This document shows, one piece after another, positions 55,141-63,801 of a stretch of 64,000 nucleotides of DNA (its first letter is position 1; the number at the start of each line of letters is the position of its first letter). A program made the position numbers and the translations under genes. The stretch spans positions 50,366 through 114,365 of the forward strand of contig JASHOB010000042.1 in assembly GCA_030041335.1 (NCBI GenBank), written 5' to 3'. The stretch comes from Alphaproteobacteria bacterium (lineage in GTDB: Bacteria; Pseudomonadota; Alphaproteobacteria; ATCC43930; CGMCC-115725). The notes beneath the pieces were generated by a model. It made no database searches. It was not told the DNA's origin and saw only the letters and a list, made by a program, of their open reading frames with translations.

Positions 55141-56076
55141 TTACTTTGAGAACTCACGGAGATTGTCCTTGGTCACCCGATCGACGCCGGTATAGACGAT
55201 CTGCGCCACCGGCTTGCCGTCGTGGAGCGCGAGCAGTATGTCCATCGCTTTCTCACCCATTTCGAAGGGTCGCTGTCCAACGAGCGCCGCGACATAGCCT
55301 TGTTTGAGGAGCAGCAGCTCGGATGGCAGGGTATCGGCGGAGACCGCCACCAGCTTGCCGCTCTTGAAACGCTCGGCATTGTTGTCGACGAAATTCCGGT
55401 AACCCTCGGGCACGAAGAGCGGCCAGCCCCCGACCGCAATCACGGCATTGAGATCGGCGTGCGCCGTGGTCAGATCGTTCAGCTGCTGGATGGCGAGGGT
55501 CGGATCGTCGTTGCAGAAGGTCGGCGATCCGGACACCTCCTTCCAGCCCGCCTTCGCCACGACCTCGCGGACCCCTTCGATTCGCTCGTTGAGATTGGCC
55601 GCGGCGGGGCCACCCGAAACCATGCCGTAGAAGCCCGGGTGCGGCTGGGTCTTGACCAGCATATCGCCTAACGCCCTGCCCAGATCCTTGTTATTCGTGC
55701 CGATATAGGCCTCGCGCGCCGAACCCGGCGCGTCGGCGTCGAAGGTGATCACATGGATGCCGGCGTCGCGCGCCGCCTTTATGACCCCGGTTGCCGCGCC
55801 AACGTCCGAAACCGAAATCGCGATGCCATCGACCCGCTGCGTGATGAGGTCCTGGATGATTTGCACCTGGGTCGCAGGCTCGTGCTCGATTGGTCCGCGA
55901 TAGATGCATTCGACGTTGTGCAGCTCCTTCGCGCGCTTCATGCAGCCATCGCGTGCAATGTCGAAAAATGGATTGTCCATAGCCTTGGGAACGACGGCGA
56001 ACTTAAGTGGATCGGCAGCTGCAGGCGGGGCGGCCAGCACCGTCGCGGCGAGTGCCGCGAAAACCACTCGCATCAT
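55141..56076 (-). CDS. Sugar-type ABC transporter substrate-binding protein (RbsB/FrcB-like)
   Basis: The 311-residue protein has a Sec signal (MMRVVFAALAATVLAAPPAA, cleavage after AAA) and the periplasmic LacI-type fold with FAVVPKAMDNPFFDIARDGC and LITQRVDGIAISVSDVGAAT at the ligand cleft, ending with GQRPFEMGEKAMDILLALHD. The ATG is preceded by AAAGGAGG six bases upstream. It binds a monosaccharide or polyol in the periplasm and hands it to the permease encoded 101 bases downstream on the minus strand map, in the order binding protein, permease, ATPase when read from 57949 downward in reverse; the binding protein is last in transcription order. The ligand is not identified. Confidence 0.86.
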   Translation of the reverse strand: MMRVVFAALAATVLAAPPAAADPLKFAVVPKAMDNPFFDIARDGCMKRAKELHNVECIYRGPIEHEPATQVQIIQDLITQRVDGIAISVSDVGAATGVIKAARDAGIHVITFDADAPGSAREAYIGTNNKDLGRALGDMLVKTQPHPGFYGMVSGGPAAANLNERIEGVREVVAKAGWKEVSGSPTFCNDDPTLAIQQLNDLTTAHADLNAVIAVGGWPLFVPEGYRNFVDNNAERFKSGKLVAVSADTLPSELLLLKQGYVAALVGQRPFEMGEKAMDILLALHDGKPVAQIVYTGVDRVTKDNLREFSK

Positions 56077-56177
56077 GGCTTTCCTCCTTTTGTTTTGCTG
56101 TTGTCGTGTAACCCCTCGTTCCCGCGGGGAGGATACTCCCGCCCCCGGCGCGCGTCACGGGGCGTGCCGGTCACCGC

Positions 56178-57212
56178 TCAGAAAAGCCGTCGGGTGCGAA
56201 TCTGATCGACCAGCATGGCAAGAACGATGACGACGCCGACGAAGACCTCTTCCCAATAAGTATTAGCGCCGATCAGCACGAATCCGTTACGGATCACTTC
56301 AATCAACGCAGCACCGATGACCGCACCGGCGGCACCGCCCACGCCGCCGGCGAGGTTGGCACCGCCGATCACCGCCGCGGCAATGACCCGCAGCTCGTAG
56401 CCCGACGCGAGATTGGCGGGTGCGGCGCCGAGCCAGCCCGCAATCAGAACGCCGCTGAAGCCTGCGGCAACACCGCTCAGCGTATAGACCGAGATCAGGA
56501 TGCGCGGAACGCGTACGCCCGTGAGCGCCGCCGCTTGCATGTTGCCGCCGACGGCGTAGAGATGTCTGCCCCACACGAGCTGACGCAGCGCCAAAGCCAT
56601 GATGATCGCGATCACCAGGAGGTAGACCAGCTGCGGCGGCAGCCCAAGCACGGCGCCATTGGTGAGCCGGGTGAAGAGAGCGATGTCAGGTCCGACCGGA
56701 TACTGCGCCCGGCCCTGCGTCAGGACGTAGGTCATGCCGCGGGCGATGGAGAGCATGCCGAGCGTGGTGACAAAAGGCGAAAGGCGCAGGCCGGCGATAA
56801 GCAACCCGTTGACGAAACCAATCAGCGAGGCGAGAGCCAGCGCCAGGATCGCCGCCAGCACGATCGTAGCGCCCGGCACATTCACAACCGCCGTCGCTGA
56901 GAAGAATCGCATCAGCATCATCGTCACGACAGCGGTCAGCGCACAGACCGAGCCGACCGACAGATCGATGCCGCCGCTGATGATGACCAGCGTCTCCCCC
57001 AGCGACATGACCGCGATGAAGCTGAAGTTCTTCGAGATATTGAGGAGATTGCGCGGTGTCATGAACACCGGCGCGAGCATCCAGACGACGATGACCAAAG
57101 CCGCGAAGGCGAGAGCGACATAGGCGGTCTGCGTCTGCGGCATGCTGCGGCGCCACCAGGTGGGCCGCAGCCATGCGCGCAGCGTCGGAAGATTTTCGTC
57201 GCGCGCCATCAC
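56178..57212 (-). CDS. Sugar-type ABC transporter permease (RbsC/FrcC-like)
   Basis: The 344-residue membrane protein contains about ten hydrophobic segments and the RbsC family blocks NISKNFSFIAVMSLGETLVI, SGGIDLSVGSVCALTAVVTM and YAVGGNMQAAALTGVRVPRI, where the last is the cytoplasmic coupling loop. The start is GTG at 57212 (or ATG at 57209), overlapping the ATPase stop by four bases (GTGA), so they are translationally coupled. It forms a homodimeric channel for a sugar or polyol. Confidence 0.88.
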   Translation of the reverse strand: MMARDENLPTLRAWLRPTWWRRSMPQTQTAYVALAFAALVIVVWMLAPVFMTPRNLLNISKNFSFIAVMSLGETLVIISGGIDLSVGSVCALTAVVTMMLMRFFSATAVVNVPGATIVLAAILALALASLIGFVNGLLIAGLRLSPFVTTLGMLSIARGMTYVLTQGRAQYPVGPDIALFTRLTNGAVLGLPPQLVYLLVIAIIMALALRQLVWGRHLYAVGGNMQAAALTGVRVPRILISVYTLSGVAAGFSGVLIAGWLGAAPANLASGYELRVIAAAVIGGANLAGGVGGAAGAVIGAALIEVIRNGFVLIGANTYWEEVFVGVVIVLAMLVDQIRTRRLF

Positions 57213-57949
57213 GCTTCCTCAATAGCGCCGGTGATGAGTGCGGTCACCTCTTCGGGCGACGTTGCGGCGCTTGGCTTGTCGGCCACCTTGCGGCCGCGCC
57301 GCAGGACAGCGATGCGGTCGGCGACAGCGAAAATGTGAAGCAGCGTGTGGCTGACGAAGATGACCGCCTGGCCGTGGTCGCGCATACGGCGGATCAGGTC
57401 GAGGACCTCGCTCACCTGACGCACCGAGATTGAGGCGGTGGGCTCGTCGAGCACCACGAGCTTCGCGGCTGCAAGCCGAGTGCGTGCAATTGCCACGGCC
57501 TGACGCTGACCTCCCGAGAGGGTGCGCACGAGGGCGTCGGGCCGCGTGTCGGATTTGAGTTCCGCGAAGAGCTGCTCGGCACGGCGTCTCATCGCGGCGT
57601 GATCCATGATGCTGAGGCCGCCGATGCGCCACTGCAGCTCGCGGCCGAGATAGAGGTTGGCCGCGCTCGAGAGATTGTCGGCAAGCGCCAAATCCTGATA
57701 GACCACCTCGATACCTGCGTTACGCGCGTCCTCCGGTCGACGAAAGCGCACCTCGTGACCATCAAAGCGCATCTTGCCGCGACTCGGCGGAAAATTACCC
57801 GCGATGATCTTGACCAAGGTCGATTTGCCGGCGCCGTTGTCGCCGATGAGGCCGACGATTTCGCCTTGTGCGACACTGAAGTCGACCTCGGCGAGCGCAC
57901 AAATCGCACCGTAATCCATGCCGATGCCGCGCAACTGCAGAAGAGTCAT
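57209..57949 (-). CDS. Single-domain sugar ABC transporter ATP-binding protein (FrcA-like)
   Basis: The 246-residue protein has one complete ATPase domain with Walker A GDNGAGKSTLVK, signature LSGGQRQAVAIARTRLAAAK and Walker B LVVLDEPTASIS. Most ribose-type transporters use a fused ATPase of about 500 residues with two domains, as in RbsA; this single-domain form matches the FrcA type of rhizobial fructose transporters. It is the first gene of a three-gene unit ATPase, permease, binding protein, read in the minus direction. No kinase or regulator accompanies it. Confidence 0.87.
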   Translation of the reverse strand: MTLLQLRGIGMDYGAICALAEVDFSVAQGEIVGLIGDNGAGKSTLVKIIAGNFPPSRGKMRFDGHEVRFRRPEDARNAGIEVVYQDLALADNLSSAANLYLGRELQWRIGGLSIMDHAAMRRRAEQLFAELKSDTRPDALVRTLSGGQRQAVAIARTRLAAAKLVVLDEPTASISVRQVSEVLDLIRRMRDHGQAVIFVSHTLLHIFAVADRIAVLRRGRKVADKPSAATSPEEVTALITGAIEEA

Positions 57950-58250
57950 GGCAAAAGCTTACCCCAATTTCTCACACCGTCGAGCGCTGCGCTGCCGTCT
58001 CTTGGGGTCGACCTAAGCGCGACGACACACAACGCGAACGCGTCGCGTGCACCGTGACGATTGAAGACTACAGATCGAAAAACGTGGAAGGTTGCCGCGA
58101 TGACGACGGTCGCCGGCTGCCCTCGATCGCAGTCCTCGTAGCAAGACGTTACTTTCGATCGGGCCTGCTCGCCGTCGCCCGGCACCCGACGCGAGCGCCC
58201 GGTCCGGCGGCGTTGGCTTGCCGTCAGCAACCTCGAACCATAAGTTCACG
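57950..58250. other. Intergenic region, nothing recognised
   Basis: These 301 bases must hold the promoter of the sugar transporter unit on the minus strand and the 3' flank of the Gly-rich protein gene. No ORF with a recognisable domain is present. Confidence 0.45.
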
Positions 58251-58772
58251 TCATGGCATGGCCACAACCCGATAGTAGATCCCATTCGCGCCATATGCCG
58301 GACTCAACCAAGAGCCATTGCAGATGTAATACGTCATACCCCCGACGGGATGGTAGGCACAGCCGGCTGGTAATGTTGCGTATTTCGCGTTTATCGGGTA
58401 CGGACGCGCTGATCCTGCGGCATGAGCGTTGGCCGGACCGTCAGTGTTGGCCGAGCTGTCGGCGGTTTCCGAGTTTAGAGCGCCTGCTCCAAGAGCGGTT
58501 CCGAGGGCCAATTTGGTGCTGCCCCCTGTCGAGGCGGCGCCGGCAGGTGCGGCCCAGCCCCCGCAGCTATAGCATCCGTTGCCATAGTAATGATTGACCA
58601 CGGCGGGTTGTCCAACGCTGCCGTTCCAAGTACCGGTCGGGCCATTGAAATAGCCGCCATACTCACTCTGGAAGGCATAGGCCGCGGCGCCGCTGTACCA
58701 GGCGTTGGCCGCAGGCGATGTGATCGTGCCCAAAAGCAATGTTGCGCCAAAAATAGAAATGATCGATCTCAT
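58251..58772 (-). CDS. Secreted Gly/Ala-rich protein with Cys-containing C-terminal repeat domain (paralogue A)
   Basis: The 173-residue protein begins with a signal peptide (MRSIISIFGATLLLGTITSP, cleavage after ANA) and then WYSG. A middle block, GQPAVVNHYYGNGCYSCGGW, and a C-terminal block of about 45 residues (LPAGCAYHPVGGMTYYICNG, then SWLSPAYGANGIYYRVVAMP) recur in the protein encoded at 62932-63624, showing that the two are paralogues. Both blocks hold cysteine pairs that could form disulfides in the periplasm. I do not recognise a named family. It follows the sulfatase gene by 90 bases in the same direction and may be cotranscribed with it. Confidence 0.72.
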   Translation of the reverse strand: MRSIISIFGATLLLGTITSPAANAWYSGAAAYAFQSEYGGYFNGPTGTWNGSVGQPAVVNHYYGNGCYSCGGWAAPAGAASTGGSTKLALGTALGAGALNSETADSSANTDGPANAHAAGSARPYPINAKYATLPAGCAYHPVGGMTYYICNGSWLSPAYGANGIYYRVVAMP

Positions 58773-58862
58773 AGTTTGCCCTCGAGCGCGTTGGACTTGG
58801 TCGGCACGGTGTCTGCGGTGATAGCATTTTGCTTTGGTCCGGTTCCCCGCCGCATGTCTCTC

Positions 58863-61340
58863 TCACCTATCCCGCTTCTTTGCTAGCAATTCCATCATGA
58901 CGCGAATGGCCTGGGGCGTAATACTCGATTCACCTAGATCGAATGTGATCTTCTCCAATTTGCCGGTAAAGGGGAACGGCGTCTCATAGTCGGTGTCGTC
59001 AACCGAGGTACCGGTGTCGAGGCCCACATCGAAGGTCTCATCCCAAGCCCAGGTGAATGGCAAAGTTTTGGGGAGCGACTGTTGCGCCACCGGCGTGCCA
59101 TTCACCGACAAGGTACCAGTGCCGCCGCGCGCAACAGGCAGGCCCTGTTGATCCATTTTCCAATCAAAAACGATCGTGTGTTTACCGGGCGACAGCGCCT
59201 CGTCACCCTGCCATTTCGGTCGCTCGATGCCGATCAGGTTTATCGTGAAGGTAGGTTTTCCGTCCTTGAGGTACAGACCATAGCCGCCGAACCGCCCTCC
59301 CTGCGTCACGAGTACCCCGTTCGACCCACCTTGTGGCACCTCGATCTCGGCGGTAATGCGGTACGAGCGGTTGAGGATCGAGGGCGCGACCGCAAATTGG
59401 GTCGCGATCATCGGCACCGTATAGACAAATTGCGTTCGCCCTGTGGCTGGCCCGGGCCGCGCCCCGGTCAAAACCGCGACCTGCGAGTTGTTCAATGGCA
59501 GGACCTGATTGCGCGCGGCCTCGATCAGCCATAGTTCCTGCAGCATGCGCAGGCGCTCGGGTTCATGGGCCGACAAGTCGTTTGTCTGCGTTGGGTCCTC
59601 GGCGAGATTGAAGAGTTCCCACTCGTAGCCATTCAGCACGTCGGTCGGCACGTGCGCTCTCACTCCTTCCCACGGGGGCGCAGCCGGGACGGTATTGGCC
59701 ATCCAGCCATCATGGTAGATCGCGCGATTGCCGAGCATCTCAAAATACTGGGTCTTGCGCGTGGACTGGACATTGGCATTGGTCCTATCCCAGGTATAGA
59801 CGAGGCTAACGCCATCGTACGGGCGCTGCGCGATCCCGTTCACGATCGTGGGCTGAGGGATGCCAATCGCTTCGAGGATTGTCGGTGCGATATCGATCAC
59901 GTGATGGAATTGATTGCGAATGCCGCCGGGATCCTTGATTCGCTGCGGCCATGTCACCACCATCCCGGTCCGGGTGCCGCCGAGATGTGAAGCGACCTGT
60001 TTGACCCAGCGGTAGGGTGTGTCCAGCGCGAACGCCCACGGCACGGCAAAATGGTTGTAGGTGCGCTCGCTACCCCACACGGGGATCAGGGGCAACATCT
60101 GCTCGACGGTGAAGGTCAAGCCGTTGAAATAGGCGACCTCGTTCGGAGTGCCATTTAGCGATCCCTCGGCGCTCATGCCGTTGTCGCCGCAAATGAAGAA
60201 GATCAGTGTGTTGTCGAACTGACCAAGTTTTTCGATCGTGTCGATGATGCGACCGATCTCATGGTCGGTGTAAGCCAGGTACGCGGCCCAGATGTCGATC
60301 TGGCGCAGGTAGAGGCGTTTCTGGTTGGCCGACAGGTTCTCCCACCTCGGAAGCAAATCGTCTGGCCAGGGTGGCAGCTTGGCATTTGGCGGCACGACGC
60401 CGAGCCTCTTCTGGTTCTCGAAGATGCGTTCGGCAACGTTGTTCCAGCCGTCATCGAACAGACGCATCTGGCTGATCTTTTCAACCCACTCCGGGGTCGG
60501 ATGGTGTGGCGCGTGAGTCGCACCAGGCGCGTAGTGGATGAACCATGGTCGCTTTGGATTCGTCGCCGTCTGCGTGTTGATGTACTCAATCGCCTCGTCA
60601 GCTATCGCCGTATTCAGGTTCCAGCCGGGCTTGCCATTGTAGGGATGGATGGGTGTCGTGTTCCGGAATAGGTTCCCCGGTTGCCATTGGCTGGTGTCGC
60701 CGCCGACGAAGCCGTAGAAGTAGTCGTAACCTTGCCCGACGGGCCAATGGTTGAAGGGTCCGGCCGGAGTCGCTTCCCAGACCGGAACATTGTGGGCCTT
60801 GCCGAACCAGGCTGTGGCGTAACCGTTTTCCTTCAGTGTCCTCGCCACGTGCGCCGTCTCGGGCGGCGTCATCGAGTCATAGCCAGGATAACCAGTTGCG
60901 GCTTCGCTAACGGTTCCATAGTGAACGGCGTGGTGATTGCGCCCGGTCAACAACGCCGCCCGCGTCGGGGAACACAATGCCGTATTGTGCATCTGGGTGT
61001 AGCGCAAGCCACGCTGGGCCAGACCTTCCAGTGTTGGCGTCGGCACAATACCGCCGAACACGGAATTGGAACCGTAGCCTGCGTCGTCGATTAAGATCAG
61101 AAGCACATTAGGCGCGCCGACAGGCGGTGCAATCGTCGGCGGCCAGTCCGGCGTACTGTCGACCAGATTCGGTTCAATCACGCCCGCGAAGCGCGGCGTC
61201 GGGGCGGGTAGCACGGTGCTGTTTGGGAATTCGACCGCCGGCGCCTTTTGGCCGTAGGCTCCTACCCTAAAACCGAGGCCCGTGAGGGTGGTGGCGAGCG
61301 CTGCCTTTGCCGTGGATAAGAACAATTGACGCCGATTCAT
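58863..61340 (-). CDS. Arylsulfatase-family sulfatase with C-terminal extension
   Basis: The 825-residue protein has a twin-arginine-like start (MNRRQLFLSTAKAALATTLT) and the formylglycine signature CSPTR at Cys123 (ALCSPTRAALLTGRNHH), which is converted to the catalytic aldehyde by a separate enzyme not seen here. Asp85 and Asp86 (LLILIDDAGYG) bind the calcium ion. Residues up to about 630 cover the alkaline-phosphatase-like sulfatase domain; the last 190 or so form an extra beta-rich region typical of large alphaproteobacterial arylsulfatases. It should hydrolyse sulfate esters in the periplasm. It heads a unit with the Gly-rich protein gene and is divergent from the DUF2092 gene. Confidence 0.85.
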   Translation of the reverse strand: MNRRQLFLSTAKAALATTLTGLGFRVGAYGQKAPAVEFPNSTVLPAPTPRFAGVIEPNLVDSTPDWPPTIAPPVGAPNVLLILIDDAGYGSNSVFGGIVPTPTLEGLAQRGLRYTQMHNTALCSPTRAALLTGRNHHAVHYGTVSEAATGYPGYDSMTPPETAHVARTLKENGYATAWFGKAHNVPVWEATPAGPFNHWPVGQGYDYFYGFVGGDTSQWQPGNLFRNTTPIHPYNGKPGWNLNTAIADEAIEYINTQTATNPKRPWFIHYAPGATHAPHHPTPEWVEKISQMRLFDDGWNNVAERIFENQKRLGVVPPNAKLPPWPDDLLPRWENLSANQKRLYLRQIDIWAAYLAYTDHEIGRIIDTIEKLGQFDNTLIFFICGDNGMSAEGSLNGTPNEVAYFNGLTFTVEQMLPLIPVWGSERTYNHFAVPWAFALDTPYRWVKQVASHLGGTRTGMVVTWPQRIKDPGGIRNQFHHVIDIAPTILEAIGIPQPTIVNGIAQRPYDGVSLVYTWDRTNANVQSTRKTQYFEMLGNRAIYHDGWMANTVPAAPPWEGVRAHVPTDVLNGYEWELFNLAEDPTQTNDLSAHEPERLRMLQELWLIEAARNQVLPLNNSQVAVLTGARPGPATGRTQFVYTVPMIATQFAVAPSILNRSYRITAEIEVPQGGSNGVLVTQGGRFGGYGLYLKDGKPTFTINLIGIERPKWQGDEALSPGKHTIVFDWKMDQQGLPVARGGTGTLSVNGTPVAQQSLPKTLPFTWAWDETFDVGLDTGTSVDDTDYETPFPFTGKLEKITFDLGESSITPQAIRVMMELLAKKRDR

Positions 61341-62122
61341 GCAACAGTCCTCCCGTGGCAGTTGGCGACGACAAGTTCACGTCACTAAAGATCCCGGCGC
61401 TTTTGTGTGCGACTGTGCTACGCGTTGTCGCAATCGGGCTCCGCTCGCCTTCCCCGACAGCAGAGACATCACGAAGTGCGCGACGGCTTCTTCGCGCTTT
61501 TGACGGGGTTCCAGATTGGATGTGACACCCCCACGCCGGGGCCTAGGTCCGACCGGCGCGTCGTCAGTATAACCAACGACCAGGACCTTGGTCACCTGCT
61601 GCGGCTAAGATCTTCGCGACATAACCAGGTAATCGGACGGAGGGCCTCTCTCGAGGACTCCCGCTTTGCCTCCAGCTCCTTACATGAGAAGTCAACCTTG
61701 GCGGGGTAAGAAGACACCGAGGTCTTCCCTAACGGTTGAGCATGTTCTCGGGGTTTTCCCCGATATCACACGATTTGCAGCGGGGGTATATCTTGCTTCT
61801 GCACGCCGGCATCTGACTTCGGTAGTTTTCGTCGCTCGTGAGGACAGCGGACGGCCCCGACCAAAGTGAACCGGCGGCGGGGCATCTGGGATCAGCTTCG
61901 TCATGGTCGTACTTGCGCACGCAGATCAGTGTGGGTCCGCGGACGTGAACAAAGATCATGTTGGGCAATGGCGCAAACATTTCTGTCACCCGGTGTCCCA
62001 GCCCGCCGATCTCCTCAACGCGCGCAACGATGTCACGCGGCCTCTGGATACCTGAACAATACTGCGTACGCATCAATATTGGCGATCGGGCTAACACTCT
62101 TATCTCGCGGAGGTTGACTCTG
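61341..62122. other. Divergent intergenic region between the sulfatase and DUF2092 genes
   Basis: Two promoters must lie here, one for each of the divergent two-gene units. No ORF with a recognisable domain was found. The minus-strand frame from 62316 overlaps the DUF2092 gene and was not accepted. GGAGG at 62109-62113 is the ribosome binding site of the DUF2092 gene. Confidence 0.45.
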
Positions 62123-62935
62123 ATGATGAAGGCCGCTGCTTTGGCGTATGCGGTGACTGTGGCCATCTTCGTTCCCGTGGCCTTTGCCCAAACGGCACCC
62201 CCGACTAGCCCCCTTGAAGCGAAGGCCGCGGAGCTTGCCAAAGCCATCGAGGTACTGAAGGCCGCAGGGGCACGGCTCGCTGCGGCTAAAACGATGTCGT
62301 TCACGGCCATCAACACCTACGAGGTGCCCGCGGCCAATGGTCAGCCGCTTTATTACACAACGGTCAGTCACGTTACGTTGGAGCGGCCGGACAAACTGCG
62401 GGTGATCACCCCCGGTGACGGCGTCCCTGACGAATTCTATTACGACGGCAAGACGATGACGGCCTATGTACCGTCTGCCGATTTGAAAGCCGTCGCGCCG
62501 GCGCCACCGACAATCGAAGCGATGCTCGAGGCGGCGTGGGAGAAGGGCGGTATCTATTTTCCCTTTGACGACGTCGTCGCCGTCGATCCCTTCGCCGCCC
62601 TGTCCAAGCAAGTGACATCCGCATTCTATGTGGGCCAGTCGCACGTGATCGACGGAACGGTTACCGACATGGTCGCGCTTGCCAACGACAAGGTTCAAGG
62701 TGAGCTTTGGTTGGGAGCCGAAGACAAGCTGCCCAGGATGGTGCGGGTTGTGTATGGCGACCAGCCTGGCCAGCCGCATTACGAAACCGTATTCACCGAT
62801 TGGAAACTGAATATCGACGTTCCGCCCGAAACCTTTATGGCGGCGGACGCCAGCAAAGCCAAACTCATGCCTTTCGCACCCCCAACGGACGAGGCCATGC
62901 CGACCAATCCGGCGGCCGTGGAGCATAGACCATGA
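62123..62935 (+). CDS. DUF2092 family periplasmic protein
   Basis: The 270-residue protein has a Sec signal (MMKAAALAYAVTVAIFVPVA, cleavage after AFA) and a LolA/LolB-like body: TMSFTAINTYEVPAANGQPL, ERPDKLRVITPGDGVPDEFY and KTMTAYVPSADLKA describe one face of a hydrophobic cup, and LPRMVRVVYGDQPGQPHYET another. The family is found next to sulfatases and similar exported enzymes. Its role may be to carry a lipid or lipoprotein, but this is an inference from the fold type. GGAGG lies ten bases before the ATG at 62123. The next gene overlaps its stop by four bases. Confidence 0.78.
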   Translation: MMKAAALAYAVTVAIFVPVAFAQTAPPTSPLEAKAAELAKAIEVLKAAGARLAAAKTMSFTAINTYEVPAANGQPLYYTTVSHVTLERPDKLRVITPGDGVPDEFYYDGKTMTAYVPSADLKAVAPAPPTIEAMLEAAWEKGGIYFPFDDVVAVDPFAALSKQVTSAFYVGQSHVIDGTVTDMVALANDKVQGELWLGAEDKLPRMVRVVYGDQPGQPHYETVFTDWKLNIDVPPETFMAADASKAKLMPFAPPTDEAMPTNPAAVEHRP

Positions 62936-63624
62936 AAGCGACGATCTCTTTAGTGGGCGCAACACTGCTCTTTGGTGCGCTGACATCGCCAGCGGCGAAT
63001 GCCTGGTATCGAGGCGGTGCGGCCGGCGGCTGGCACGCTGGCGGGTCGGCCGGAGGCTATGGCTACCATGCGGGAGGCTATGGCGGCTGGTCGCACGGCA
63101 CGGTCGCGGGACCTGGCGGCGTCACACATTACGGTAATGCCGGGGGCTACGAGCACAGCACTAGCGTCGGCTATGGCGGTGCGACTCACGAGAGCAACTA
63201 CGGTGGCGAATGGCACGGCTCTAGCGCGACCTGGTCGGGTGGCGTCGGGCAGCCCGCTGTGGTCAATCACTATTATGGCGGCGGGTGCTACAGTTGCGGT
63301 GGCTGGGCGGCGCCCGCGGGTGCTGCCTTGGGGGCGGGCGTAGCCGGACTGGCTGTGGGCACAGCCGTTGGCGTTGCGGCCACCAACGCCGCAAACGCCA
63401 ATGCTTACGCGATGGTCACCGCTAGCAACGCCTACGCCGCTGGGGCGGCAGCGGCCGCCGCGGGGGCCGGATCTTACCCCATTGGCACGTTTTACTCGAC
63501 CTTGCCGGCTGGCTGTGCGTACACGCCAGTAGCCGGCGCCACCTATTACAGCTGTTATGGTTCGTGGTTCAGCCCGGCCTACGGCGCGAACGGCGTCTAT
63601 TATCGTGTCGTAGCGATGCCGTAG
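62932..63624 (+). CDS. Secreted Gly/Ala-rich protein (paralogue B)
   Basis: The 230-residue protein opens with a signal peptide (MKATISLVGATLLFGALTSP, cleavage after ANA) nearly identical to that of the paralogue at 58251-58772. It then has a Gly/His/Tyr-rich stretch of about 70 residues absent in paralogue A (GYGYHAGGYGGWSHGT...), the shared GQPAVVNHYYGGGCYSCGGW block, a low-complexity Ala/Asn stretch and the shared C-terminal block (LPAGCAYTPVAGATYYSCYG, SWFSPAYGANGVYYRVVAMP). ATG overlaps the DUF2092 stop by four bases, so it is translationally coupled to that gene. Function unknown; an exported structural or binding role is likely. Confidence 0.74.
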   Translation: MKATISLVGATLLFGALTSPAANAWYRGGAAGGWHAGGSAGGYGYHAGGYGGWSHGTVAGPGGVTHYGNAGGYEHSTSVGYGGATHESNYGGEWHGSSATWSGGVGQPAVVNHYYGGGCYSCGGWAAPAGAALGAGVAGLAVGTAVGVAATNAANANAYAMVTASNAYAAGAAAAAAGAGSYPIGTFYSTLPAGCAYTPVAGATYYSCYGSWFSPAYGANGVYYRVVAMP

Positions 63625-63801
63625 CAAAACCCCAATGCCGGTGGTGGTGCTGTCGGGTCGATGAATTCTAGGCCCGTTGATTTACCGGGTATGCCCGCTG
63701 ATCTCTCGACAGTATTATTTCTCAGGCGGTCCGAAGACGGAGGAGTGGCTGCTGCTCGAGTGCTGCAAATCGACCAAATCGGCGTGATTGAGAACGCCTG
63801 C

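Noticed and set aside
61729..62316. 195-codon minus-strand ORF before the DUF2092 gene
   Set aside because: Its first part is antisense to the DUF2092 gene's signal peptide region and no domain is visible in the rest.
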